This document shows positions 1 through 5,980 of a stretch of 6,088 nt of DNA, one piece after another. A program made the translations under genes and the position numbers. This stretch comes from an uncultured Clostridia bacterium (lineage in GTDB: Bacteria; Bacillota; Clostridia; Christensenellales; Borkfalkiaceae): assembly GCA_944376035.1 (NCBI GenBank), contig CALWBJ010000074.1, positions 1 to 6,088 of the forward strand, in the 5' to 3' direction. The notes under the pieces were generated by a model. It did no database searches. It was given only the letters and a program-made list of their open reading frames with translations, and had not been told where the DNA came from. Each line of letters opens with the position of its first letter. Positions within the stretch are counted from its first letter, which is position 1.

Positions 1-391
1 GTATTACGTTGCTGTATCTTCCCATAAGTTCGACATAAAGCGTCTTTTTAACCGCATCGAAAAACTCGCCCGAAGCGGTGAAGTCGATTTTCACAATCCT
101 GTCGAATCCGACCAGCGATATATCGTCCAGCGTGGCGGCGGAAAGATGTTTTCTTAAAAGCATGCAGAAGTTCGGAGCGGTAAGAGGACTTTCTCTCTCT
201 GCCGATATTATACCTATTCTCGGAGAAGCGGGATTGACGTTTAATAAAAGCCTTTCCGTTTTTTTGCCGTTATATACGGTAAAAATCACTTCGTCGTTGT
301 CAGGCTGAACAATCCTGTTGACTTTGCCCGAGGCGAAAACATTATTAAGTTCGATGCATAAATATTTTAAAGTAAATGCGTCCTGGGACAT
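1..391 (-). CDS. rqcH: RqcH / NFACT-family ribosome quality control factor, N-terminal part (runs off left edge)
   Basis: Reading the minus strand from the ATG at 391-389 gives 130 open residues that continue past base 1. They match the NFACT-N domain of RqcH (bacterial Rqc2, formerly called fibronectin-binding protein A). Visible family landmarks are KVNRIVQPDNDEVIF (23-37), LLNVNPASPRIGI (49-61), PNFCMLLRKHL (73-83), the FDRIVKIDF segment (96-104) and VELMGRYSNVI (120-130). Asp97-Arg98 fall at the same numbers as the Asp-Arg pair reported to be needed for tailing in Bacillus RqcH, which supports this start. In that family the protein binds stalled, split 50S subunits and recruits Ala-tRNA to add C-terminal alanine tails to the nascent chain. 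Full-length members are about 550-590 residues, so roughly three quarters is missing here. An AGGAG at 397-401 lies 5 nt before the ATG. The upstream neighbour on the same strand is the pseudouridine synthase, 223 bp away, so rqcH probably has its own promoter. Confidence 0.93.
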   Translation of the reverse strand, partial: MSQDAFTLKYLCIELNNVFASGKVNRIVQPDNDEVIFTVYNGKKTERLLLNVNPASPRIGIISAERESPLTAPNFCMLLRKHLSAATLDDISLVGFDRIVKIDFTASGEFFDAVKKTLYVELMGRYSNVI

Positions 392-614
392 AACAACTCC
401 TAAAATTTATAACCTTATATAATAATAAATATTTTATTATATATTATTTATAAAACATTATATATTGAATAATTATTTTAATTTACTTATTAAAAAACAG
501 CATATTAAAACTTATATAAAACTTTTTTATTACTCTTTTAAGTCAAATTAAACATAAAACATTATAATTATTTTCATAATTTTTATATTTTATTTAACGA
601 TTAGTGTCTTACTT
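392..614. other. Extremely AT-rich spacer between the pseudouridine synthase gene and rqcH
   Basis: No gene is visible in this spacer. By rough hand count of 401-600, GC is only about 10%. It must hold the end of the pseudouridine synthase transcript and probably the rqcH promoter, but A/T runs give many TATAAT-like hexamers and none can be chosen. A TTGACT hexamer on the minus strand (541-546) is the only good -35 candidate, but no -10 hexamer sits at 16-18 bp from it. No GC-stemmed terminator is visible after the stop codon at 615. The rqcH ribosome binding site AGGAG is at 397-401. Confidence 0.6.
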
Positions 615-1424
615 TCATTTTTTGGAACGAAAAGTTTTTCCGTTCAGATATTTTAAGATGCCGTCTTTAAAATGAAGAGTAAGTTTTTCGGCAATAAGTT
701 GCTGATTTTTGATTTTAAGACGTTTGTTGACGCTATTGTCGCCGTACTTGCCGTCACCGAGTATAAAATGACCTATATGCGCGAGATGCGCCCTTATCTG
801 ATGGGTTTTACCTGTAAAGAGAGTAACTTCTAAAATACTTGAATTCTGCTTTTCCTCTTTTACTCTATAACCTGTTTTAATCTCCACCGAACCTTTTACG
901 GGATAATCGGATATTCTGACAAGCGAATTTACGGAGTCTTTTACAAGATAGGCTTTAAGCACCGCTTCTTTTTCGGGCATTTTCCCGTATACCTCGGCGC
1001 GGTATATTTTGTCGAAGTACCTATCGCGGAAACCGTTCAGAAGTGCGTTCTCCGCCTTATCATTCAGCGCAAAAATCATTATACCCGCGGTGTTCCTGTC
1101 AAGTCTGTGTATAAATCTTACGTCCCCGAAATTTTCTTTCAGATCTAAAAAAACTTCTTCCGAAGTGAATCCCGCGTTTTTATCGGCAACTATTATGTTA
1201 TCGTCTTTATAAAGCAAGTCAAACATATTTTTTTGAGCAGGTATGTAATAAATATCCACCCTGTCTCCGGCTTTGATAAAGACATCATCCGAAACACGCG
1301 TGCCGTTTACTTTTATATCTTTTTTTCTCAAAGCCTTTCTGATACCCGAATAAGAAATGTCTTCAACATTTTCGGATATTGCTTTGGATAATTTTTTATC
1401 CGAAACGCAAATAAAACTTTTCAT
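615..1424 (-). CDS. RluA-family rRNA pseudouridine synthase with S4 domain
   Basis: The 269-residue protein has an N-terminal S4-type RNA-binding segment (about 1-60, with GIRKALRKKDIKVNGTRV at 27-44 and AGDRVDIYY at 52-60) followed by the pseudouridine synthase catalytic domain. The key motif FIHRLDRNTAGIMIFA (104-119) carries the catalytic aspartate Asp109. TGKTHQIRAHLAHIGH (204-219) and ILGDGKYG (221-228) are the conserved C-terminal motifs of the RluA/RluC/RluD group. Members isomerise specific uridines in large-subunit rRNA (some also tRNA), and the exact target cannot be read from sequence. The usual 'NKPAG' segment is altered to DKNAG (81-85), and the protein is somewhat shorter than the typical 300 residues. 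The start is firm: an in-frame TAA lies five codons upstream with no other start between. GGGAG at 1428-1432 is the ribosome binding site, with an unusually short 3-nt gap. A GC-rich hairpin at 1445-1475 leaves no space for a promoter directly upstream, so expression may depend on transcription from the gene at 1521-3461. Confidence 0.92.
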   Translation of the reverse strand: MKSFICVSDKKLSKAISENVEDISYSGIRKALRKKDIKVNGTRVSDDVFIKAGDRVDIYYIPAQKNMFDLLYKDDNIIVADKNAGFTSEEVFLDLKENFGDVRFIHRLDRNTAGIMIFALNDKAENALLNGFRDRYFDKIYRAEVYGKMPEKEAVLKAYLVKDSVNSLVRISDYPVKGSVEIKTGYRVKEEKQNSSILEVTLFTGKTHQIRAHLAHIGHFILGDGKYGDNSVNKRLKIKNQQLIAEKLTLHFKDGILKYLNGKTFRSKK

Positions 1425-1444
1425 AATCTCCCGTTTTTAGTCAA

Positions 1445-1475
1445 GCGGGACTTCGGGCAATGCCCGAAGTCCCGC
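1445..1475. terminator. Strong GC-rich hairpin, possible terminator or mRNA-processing structure
   Basis: GCGGGACTTCGGGC (1445-1458) and GCCCGAAGTCCCGC (1462-1475) form a perfect 14-bp stem with an AAT loop. It lies 45 bp past the stop of the surface-protein gene (1521) and 13 nt before the ribosome binding site of the next minus-strand gene. On the plus strand the stem is followed by a T-rich tract (1478-1489), typical of an intrinsic terminator. On the minus strand, where the flanking genes are transcribed, it is followed by TTGACTAAAAACGG, which is a poor U-tract. It could be an inefficient minus-strand terminator, a terminator of antisense transcription, or a stabilising structure. A weaker 6-bp stem, CTGTTT/AAACAG (1477-1482 with 1491-1496), is adjacent. 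Confidence 0.6.
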
Positions 1476-1520
1476 ACTGTTTCTTTTTTAAAACAGCTTA
1501 AAAAGCATTTGTCGGACTAT

Positions 1521-3461
1521 TTATTCCGCATCCTGATCTTTGGGTTTAATGAAAAGCAATACTATTATACCGATTAAACAAAGCGTTCCTATCGACAAAA
1601 ACACAACAGACCAAACGTTATTTTCCAACCAATGGTTATCGACTACGACTGTTTTGGGTTTACTCGAAACTTCAATGGTCTTTGATACTGCCGTTTCGGC
1701 TCTTACGGACGAAGATGAAACAACGTTGCATTCGATCCTGTAATAACCCGTTCTGTCGGGAGTAAAGGTAAGTTTTCCGTCATACGCTATTGCCTCTATA
1801 TCCGAATAATCAAAACCGTTTTCTTCGACGTAATCTTCTTCGCTTACCTTAGAAACTGCGGGTATTTCCACCCAACTGTCGTCAGCGCCCGTCTTACTGT
1901 AATACAATGAATAGGTTGCCGTATAAGAAGATGCTTTAATTTCAAATCCGGAAGCGGTATATTTAGTTCCCACATAGCCTTTGCCCTGCGAAGACGCGGG
2001 AGTTATCTCCATAGGATAATTATCTTCCAGAGTAAACGAGAATACGTAGTCGGCATACTTACCGAAAACTTTTTCATCGTCCTTTACCTCATAGAAATCC
2101 TTGATTTCCATTGCGTTATTGTCTTTATCCTTGAATACAACATAAAATTCATATTTTCCGGGATACTCTATGGGGACTTTAAGATTAGAAGAACTCGACT
2201 GTCCGTTCGGAGTTTTATAGTATACCGTATAACTCATATTTTCATACGATGTGTTTTCGTCTGCTACAAGTTGCTTGAACGAAGGAAGAGTAATTGTCTC
2301 GCCTGAACCTATTGCCACGAAAATACCTTTCTCCGGGTCGGAATAGAGAGAGTTGTTAAGAGCATTTGTAAACGCCTTGTATTCTTCGGAATTCTTGTCC
2401 GCAGTATATACGGGCGCAGTACCGTCTCCGTCTTTTACTTCCGTATAAACTTTAACAGAATAAGGTATGGCAACTTCTTCTTCATCCGCATTTTTAAAGC
2501 AAACGTTGAAATCAGCGGCGTCCCCTTCTCTCATAAACCAGACTTTTTTCGCATTAGTAAGAATGTCGGAATTGCTTTCCTGCAAGTAAAAATCGCTCGC
2601 ACTGTAATTTCCCAGTACCGAATAAGCCGTAACGGTAAGAGAAATTTCCGTGCCTCTCCTGGCTGTCGCTACGCCGTTATTGAAAAAAGAATCGTTCAGA
2701 GTTATCCTCGGATAAGCCTCCGCCGTAAAAGCGGACTTATCCTCGTTTGTGGCGAAAGTCTGAACGTATTTTTCAGCGTTTTGCTGAGAATATTGCGCCA
2801 CGCTTATAAGTTTCACATCCGTCTTGCCGTCCCCGGACGTTTTCGTGAATTCCATTTCAAAATTCCCGACAGTAACCAAAGTATCTTTGAGCGCAAGTCT
2901 GTAATATTCGTTTTCGGTAGCAGTACAATCCTGTCCGTTTACTTCGGGTTGCAGATATCCCGCCGATTCATTGAATGTTATGCTGACTTTGCCTTCTGCG
3001 TCATTGGCGGGAACATTTGCAATTCCTTCGCCGTTGAAATTAACAAGATACTCGGTCTTGTCCTGACTTAAAGTAAGAATGAGAACATTTTCGATAGATT
3101 TATCATACTTACCTTCTGAATTTTTGTTACCGTTTACCCCATATGAGTCCGAGGTGAGAGTAAAAGTCATTTCCTCCACAGCGTCGGAAATGTCTAAAAC
3201 CATACTCATTCCCGAAAGAACAAGTTGATTTTTCAGTTTAAGCGTATCACCTGATTTTACGCCGAGCGCAAGTGCGTCGCCGTCAAATGCGATAGTCGAA
3301 TCCGCAGCGGCGTCAAAAGTGAAATAATCAGAAGGGCTGAGTTCGTCCGCCGCCCTTGCAACGCCGAGATTCATCATCCCCAATGACAGCGCAAAACATA
3401 TCGCCAATATCGCGCTCAAAAAAATAAATTTACAGGATTTTGCCGTTTTCATTTTAGCCAA
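1521..3461 (-). CDS. Secreted, membrane-anchored protein with Ig-like beta domains, function unknown
   Basis: I do not recognise a named family. The 646-residue protein starts with a Sec signal peptide: basic KTAKSCK, a hydrophobic core about 11-33, and an ARA cleavage motif with A37|A38. The body is acidic and rich in beta-forming Ser/Thr/Val/Tyr stretches. Roughly 41-225 resembles a lectin-like beta-sandwich (weak inference). About 385-455 and 485-598 look like Ig-type domains sharing a pattern: YTVYYKT (411-417) then PGKYEFYVVF (434-443), and YSLYYSKT (517-524) then TGYYRIECNV (571-580). A membrane helix at 616-638 is followed by the short tail KPKDQDAE, so this is a type I surface protein. 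No LPXTG motif or catalytic site is seen. The 646-residue form starts at TTG (3461). An ATG three codons in (3452) gives 643 residues and keeps the signal peptide. A near-consensus promoter lies upstream. Plausible roles are adhesion, cell envelope or surface sensing, none of them demonstrated. Confidence 0.85.
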   Translation of the reverse strand: MAKMKTAKSCKFIFLSAILAICFALSLGMMNLGVARAADELSPSDYFTFDAAADSTIAFDGDALALGVKSGDTLKLKNQLVLSGMSMVLDISDAVEEMTFTLTSDSYGVNGNKNSEGKYDKSIENVLILTLSQDKTEYLVNFNGEGIANVPANDAEGKVSITFNESAGYLQPEVNGQDCTATENEYYRLALKDTLVTVGNFEMEFTKTSGDGKTDVKLISVAQYSQQNAEKYVQTFATNEDKSAFTAEAYPRITLNDSFFNNGVATARRGTEISLTVTAYSVLGNYSASDFYLQESNSDILTNAKKVWFMREGDAADFNVCFKNADEEEVAIPYSVKVYTEVKDGDGTAPVYTADKNSEEYKAFTNALNNSLYSDPEKGIFVAIGSGETITLPSFKQLVADENTSYENMSYTVYYKTPNGQSSSSNLKVPIEYPGKYEFYVVFKDKDNNAMEIKDFYEVKDDEKVFGKYADYVFSFTLEDNYPMEITPASSQGKGYVGTKYTASGFEIKASSYTATYSLYYSKTGADDSWVEIPAVSKVSEEDYVEENGFDYSDIEAIAYDGKLTFTPDRTGYYRIECNVVSSSSVRAETAVSKTIEVSSKPKTVVVDNHWLENNVWSVVFLSIGTLCLIGIIVLLFIKPKDQDAE

Positions 3462-3464
3462 AAA

Positions 3465-3470
3465 CTCCTC
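3465..3470 (-). promoter_or_regulatory. Ribosome binding site with ambiguous start
   Basis: GAGGAG on the minus strand is the only strong Shine-Dalgarno upstream of the surface-protein gene. It lies 3 nt before the TTG at 3461 and 12 nt before the ATG at 3452. One gap is short and the other long, so the sequence does not settle which start is used. The signal peptide is intact either way. Confidence 0.7.
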
Positions 3471-3510
3471 TAAGCAAGATAATTTGCCGATTATAAAAGT
3501 AATCTATTGT

Positions 3511-3539
3511 ATTTTACACGAAATATCGGCTTTTGTCAA
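3511..3539 (-). promoter_or_regulatory. Near-consensus sigma-A-type promoter for the surface-protein gene
   Basis: On the minus strand, TTGACA (3534-3539, perfect -35) is separated by exactly 17 bp from TAAAAT (3511-3516, five of six -10 matches). The expected transcription start is near 3504, giving a leader of about 43 nt before the TTG start. No hairpin or operator overlaps the core, which suggests substantial, perhaps constitutive expression. Confidence 0.85.
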
Positions 3540-3772
3540 TCTGCTTTTGCGATTTTTTTAATAATTATAATATTTTATAATGATTTAACGCTTATATGAT
3601 ATTTCATCAGTAAAATTTTATAAAACCATTGCAACTCCAATTAATCAAAATTAAAACAAGCCCTTTGATATATAAAGAACAAAAACAAACCTGATCAGAA
3701 TATATTGATATAAGAACGATATAATAAAAATCATTAAATATATCGTTAAAACAAGAAAAACTTGCGCAATAC
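3540..3772. other. AT-rich divergent control region upstream of the pump gene
   Basis: No gene is supported here. The minus-strand open frame crossing 3607-3948 is antisense to the pump and lacks protein character. The stretch is almost all A/T, with several TATAAT-like hexamers (3566-3571, 3576-3581, 3720-3725) but no convincing -35 partner on the plus strand. I saw nothing matching the yybP-ykoY manganese riboswitch that often precedes pumps of this family, and no large folded leader. Two inverted repeats lie at its right end and are listed separately. Confidence 0.5.
3715..3747 (+). promoter_or_regulatory. 9-bp inverted repeat overlapping a possible -10 box of the pump gene
   Basis: AACGATATA (3715-3723) and TATATCGTT (3739-3747) are perfect inverted copies separated by 15 bp. 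The left copy overlaps a TATAAT hexamer (3720-3725) that would place a transcript start near 3732, about 40 nt before the first ATG. The layout suits an operator for a dimeric repressor. The -35 side is weak, so the promoter call itself is uncertain. Confidence 0.35.
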
Positions 3773-3785
3773 ATGTATGGCGCAA
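3762..3785 (+). promoter_or_regulatory. 24-bp near-perfect palindrome overlapping the first ATG of the pump gene
   Basis: The half-sites TTGCGCAATACA (3762-3773) and TGTATGGCGCAA (3774-3785) are inverted copies with 11 of 12 pairs matching; only 3768/3779 mismatch. The left arm itself contains TTGCGCAA. The ATG at 3773-3775 is at the exact centre. If translation really starts at the ATG at 3803, this is a classic operator or leader hairpin between promoter and gene. If it starts at 3773, the palindrome would bury the start codon in an RNA stem. I cannot assign it to a known regulator. Confidence 0.55.
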
Positions 3786-4330
3786 ATCTCGGGTTTATAC
3801 TAATGATTGCTTTTTTACTTATTACCGCCCTTACAGTAAGCATAGATTCTTTTGTGTGCGGATTTTCACTCTCATTTAACGGCGGAAAAAAATACCTCGT
3901 AGTTGCGGGAATAGCGCTTACGGTATTCGTAATGTGTCTTTTTACCAACTATCTGACAGCCTTTTTTTCAGACTATCTAAGCGAAAAAACCGCAAGCGCC
4001 GGAGGAATTATACTTATAGGCGTCGGTTTATTCAACCTTTTTAAAAAAGAGGATGAAACCGGAAAACCCGTAAGCACTTTCAAACAAGTCCTTCTGGCCG
4101 GTTTTGCCGTAGGTCTGGACGGCGCCCTTGCGAACCTGTCTTTATCACTCATGGGACTTAACGCCTTCTATGTCCCTCTGACGATAGCAATTATGCACGC
4201 GCTGATGATAGCGTTGGGAATAGCGCTTGCACAGACATTGTTTGCTGAAAAATTCGGAAAAATAAAGTTTTTACCGCCGCTGATACTGATTTTGTTGGGT
4301 ATTTACAAACTTACAGGTCTGTTTTTATAA
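3773..4330 (+). CDS. MntP/YtaF-family six-helix membrane protein, putative Mn2+ (cation) efflux pump
   Basis: The 185-residue, highly hydrophobic protein has about six membrane segments (roughly 9-33, 41-63, 72-90, 104-126, 130-155, 166-184) arranged as two three-helix halves with a charged linker KKEDETGKPVS (91-101). Each half carries the family's intramembrane aspartate: SIDSF (Asp25) and GLDGA (Asp116). Length and layout fit MntP (about 185-190 residues), which exports Mn2+ from the cytoplasm, but distantly related YtaF sporulation proteins share the fold, so the substrate is inferred. The first ATG is at 3773. The second, at 3803 (Met11), would put the first aspartate at residue 15, closer to the family, and would free the near-palindrome at 3762-3785 to act as a regulatory site. 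Neither ATG has a recognisable Shine-Dalgarno. It is the only plus-strand gene here, divergent from the surface protein and convergent with the acyltransferase, and probably monocistronic, ending at the 4501-4544 hairpin. Confidence 0.85.
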   Translation: MYGANLGFILMIAFLLITALTVSIDSFVCGFSLSFNGGKKYLVVAGIALTVFVMCLFTNYLTAFFSDYLSEKTASAGGIILIGVGLFNLFKKEDETGKPVSTFKQVLLAGFAVGLDGALANLSLSLMGLNAFYVPLTIAIMHALMIALGIALAQTLFAEKFGKIKFLPPLILILLGIYKLTGLFL

Positions 4331-4696
4331 TAGACAATAAAAGAATAAAACTTACACGATTTAAACTCTGCTTTTTAATTTAATAAGTCAAATATGATTT
4401 ATAAATTAACTGAATAAACACCGCTTAAAATAACTTCCATTTTAAACGCCACTCTCTTTTACAGCCGCCGCCTGCGGATGTGAAATTCTCCTTAAATTTC
4501 ATGCATTGAGCCCGACGCCGTAAACGGCGTCGGGCTCAATGCATTTATTTAATTGTTTGTATTTGGCATTATCCCTTTCAGACAATGCTTATTAAATCTT
4601 TACAACTTTCCGTTATAAAAAAATTAAATATCAAAAGTCTGTTAAATATACGTGTTGTTTTTATATCAGCAGCCGTTTTATGCGCTTTCTAAAATA
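4331..4696. other. Convergent intergenic spacer
   Basis: This spacer lies between the ends of the plus-strand pump and the minus-strand acyltransferase. It is AT-rich except for a GC-rich patch at about 4462-4480 and the long hairpin at 4501-4544. A weak imperfect hairpin is also present (4566-4573 with 4581-4588, one mismatch, 7-nt loop). A 25-codon minus-strand frame (4425-4502) has no ribosome binding site upstream of its ATG and begins inside the hairpin arm, so it is not called as a gene. No strong terminator is seen close to the acyltransferase stop codon at 4697. Confidence 0.6.
4501..4544 (+). terminator. Intrinsic terminator with perfect 20-bp stem, serving the pump gene
   Basis: ATGCATTGAGCCCGACGCCG (4501-4520) pairs perfectly with 4525-4544 around a TAAA loop. 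On the plus strand it is followed by a T-rich tract (4545-4558), as expected for a Rho-independent terminator of the pump transcript, about 170 nt past its stop. A/T pairing (4492-4497 with 4547-4552) can extend the stem. On the minus strand the stem is followed by GAAATTTAAGG, a poor U-tract, so termination in that direction is less certain. The stem is unusually long and perfect and may be part of a dispersed repeat. Confidence 0.75.
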
Positions 4697-5944
4697 TCAA
4701 ACCGCCTTGGAACGTTTGGATTTTTCAGATGAAATTTTCTTTATACCGGGTTTTCCCTTGCTTTTTTTCTTTTTTGTCTTCCTGTTTTTTATTATGTTAG
4801 AGGCGTAGGGAATCAGACTTCCTATTTCTTTTTTATAAGTCTGACGCTTTTTTACAATTTCGTTTTCGGCAAATTTCCACTGCTGCTGAATGTTGTAATT
4901 GGTTTCGAGCATGGGATTTGATTCTATCCTTTCTATGCCGTCGTCAATTACGTTTTTCATTATCCTCGCTATAATAATGGAGTTGATACCCGTATTCTTA
5001 TATTCGTGTTTTACGCCTATAAGCGCCATTTCCAGTTCGCGGGGTTTTTTTATCGATTGCAGAACGCCTATAAATCCTGTCGGGAAAAGTTTTCCCTTAT
5101 GTTTTATGAGCGGCTTACATATGGACGGCAGCACTATACCGAATGCGGCCACATCGTCATTTTTATCTATAAGAAAACTTACGTATCTCGTGTTGGCGAT
5201 TGTGCCGAATTGTTTTAAAACATTCTCGCGTGCTTTACCGTCTATCGGCACATACCCGTCCAAATCCTTATAAGCGTCGTTTAGAGTTTCAAACATTTTA
5301 TTGCCGTATTTTTTTATTATCTCTTTCGCGCTCATGGTTTCGGCAACATCAGTAACCTGCAATTTGTCTTTGAGTTTTTCAACTACTTTAAGAATTCTCT
5401 CGTAAGGCTCGTCCGGTATGGTGAACCGTCTTTCCACCCATTTGCTCTCGTCTTCAAATCCGAGTTTGGGCATATATTCGGAAAAATACGGATAGTAATA
5501 ATTTGTGGCATACGTGCTGCGTTCGTTAAAGCCGTATGTCAGCATTCCTTCTCTGTCCGTATCGTTAAAGCCCCACGGTCCGTGGATAATTTCCATGCCC
5601 TTATCCTTACCGAACTTTTCCACCGCTCCTATAAGCGCTTTAAAAACTTCTATATCGTCAATACATTCGAATCTCGAAAACCTTATGTTCTTTTTACCTG
5701 TAATCTTATTATCCGAATAACTTATAAGTCCCGCTATACGCCCGACAAGTTCTCCGTCTTTATAAGCGAGAAAACCTTTACAATCGCAATTTTTCAGATA
5801 AAAATTCTTTTCCGGATTAAACGTATTCATTTCGTCGCTCCTGAGAGACGGCACATAATACGGACAATCCTTATAAAGTACAAGAGGATATGTAGCGAAC
5901 AACTTTAAATCTTTTTTAGTGGTAACTTCCTTTATCTGTATCAT
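4697..5944 (-). CDS. GNAT-like N-acyltransferase family protein with lysine-rich tail
   Basis: The 415-residue protein resembles a family of about 370-390-residue proteins with a GNAT fold in two halves, usually annotated only as N-acetyltransferase-like. Family-type landmarks are YPLVLYKDCPYYVPSLRSDE (19-38), FLAYKDGELVGRIAGLI (58-74), HGPWGFNDTDREGMLTYGF (121-139), YYPYFSEYMPKLGFE (150-164), LEMALIGVKHEYKNTGINS (304-322, acyl-CoA-binding-like region) and the ending ESNPMLETNYNIQQQWKF (341-358) followed by QTYKKEI (368-374). The substrate is unknown. The last 33 residues (383-415) hold 15 Lys/Arg and look disordered, an add-on beyond the fold that could bind RNA, DNA or membrane. The ATG at 5944 is preceded by AAAAAGG (3-nt gap) and by GGGAG 12 nt upstream; two upstream ATG/GTG codons are out of frame. 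It has its own promoter and is probably transcribed alone, convergent with the pump. Confidence 0.75.
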   Translation of the reverse strand: MIQIKEVTTKKDLKLFATYPLVLYKDCPYYVPSLRSDEMNTFNPEKNFYLKNCDCKGFLAYKDGELVGRIAGLISYSDNKITGKKNIRFSRFECIDDIEVFKALIGAVEKFGKDKGMEIIHGPWGFNDTDREGMLTYGFNERSTYATNYYYPYFSEYMPKLGFEDESKWVERRFTIPDEPYERILKVVEKLKDKLQVTDVAETMSAKEIIKKYGNKMFETLNDAYKDLDGYVPIDGKARENVLKQFGTIANTRYVSFLIDKNDDVAAFGIVLPSICKPLIKHKGKLFPTGFIGVLQSIKKPRELEMALIGVKHEYKNTGINSIIIARIMKNVIDDGIERIESNPMLETNYNIQQQWKFAENEIVKKRQTYKKEIGSLIPYASNIIKNRKTKKKKSKGKPGIKKISSEKSKRSKAV

Positions 5945-5980
5945 AAACCTTTTTCACTCCCATAACATCGGTTCTATAAC

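Noticed and set aside
78..308. Plus-strand open frame of 76 codons
   Set aside because: It is antisense to the rqcH fragment, which has clear family motifs on the minus strand; no ribosome binding site or protein character.
421..470. AT-rich inverted repeat (TATAATAA/TTATTATA) as a terminator or operator
   Set aside because: In sequence with about 10% GC such repeats are expected by chance, and the stem would be very unstable.
1009..1212. Plus-strand open frame inside the pseudouridine synthase gene
   Set aside because: Antisense to the catalytic motif region of a clear gene; low-complexity Ser/Leu/Phe translation typical of a shadow frame.
2781..3071. Plus-strand open frame inside the surface-protein gene
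   Set aside because: Antisense to a gene with signal peptide, membrane anchor and strong promoter; no family features.
3540..3772. yybP-ykoY manganese riboswitch before the pump
   Set aside because: The region is nearly all A/T and shows no conserved GC-rich paired elements of that riboswitch.
3607..3948. Minus-strand open frame overlapping the pump gene start
   Set aside because: Half of it is antisense to the pump and the rest translates AT-rich spacer; no ribosome binding site or recognisable motif.
4425..4502. Minus-strand 25-codon frame as a real small protein gene
   Set aside because: The ATG lies in the hairpin arm with no Shine-Dalgarno before it; the AAGGAG nearby is inside the frame. 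Kept only as a possible repeat signature.
4899..5908. Several plus-strand frames antisense to the acyltransferase gene
   Set aside because: The minus-strand gene has coherent family motifs throughout, and these frames overlap one another and lack ribosome binding sites.
4697..5944. Ceramide synthase or other specific acyltransferase function
   Set aside because: Some GNAT-fold proteins of this general kind have lipid roles, but no sphingolipid or lipid gene is adjacent and no substrate-specific residue can be read.
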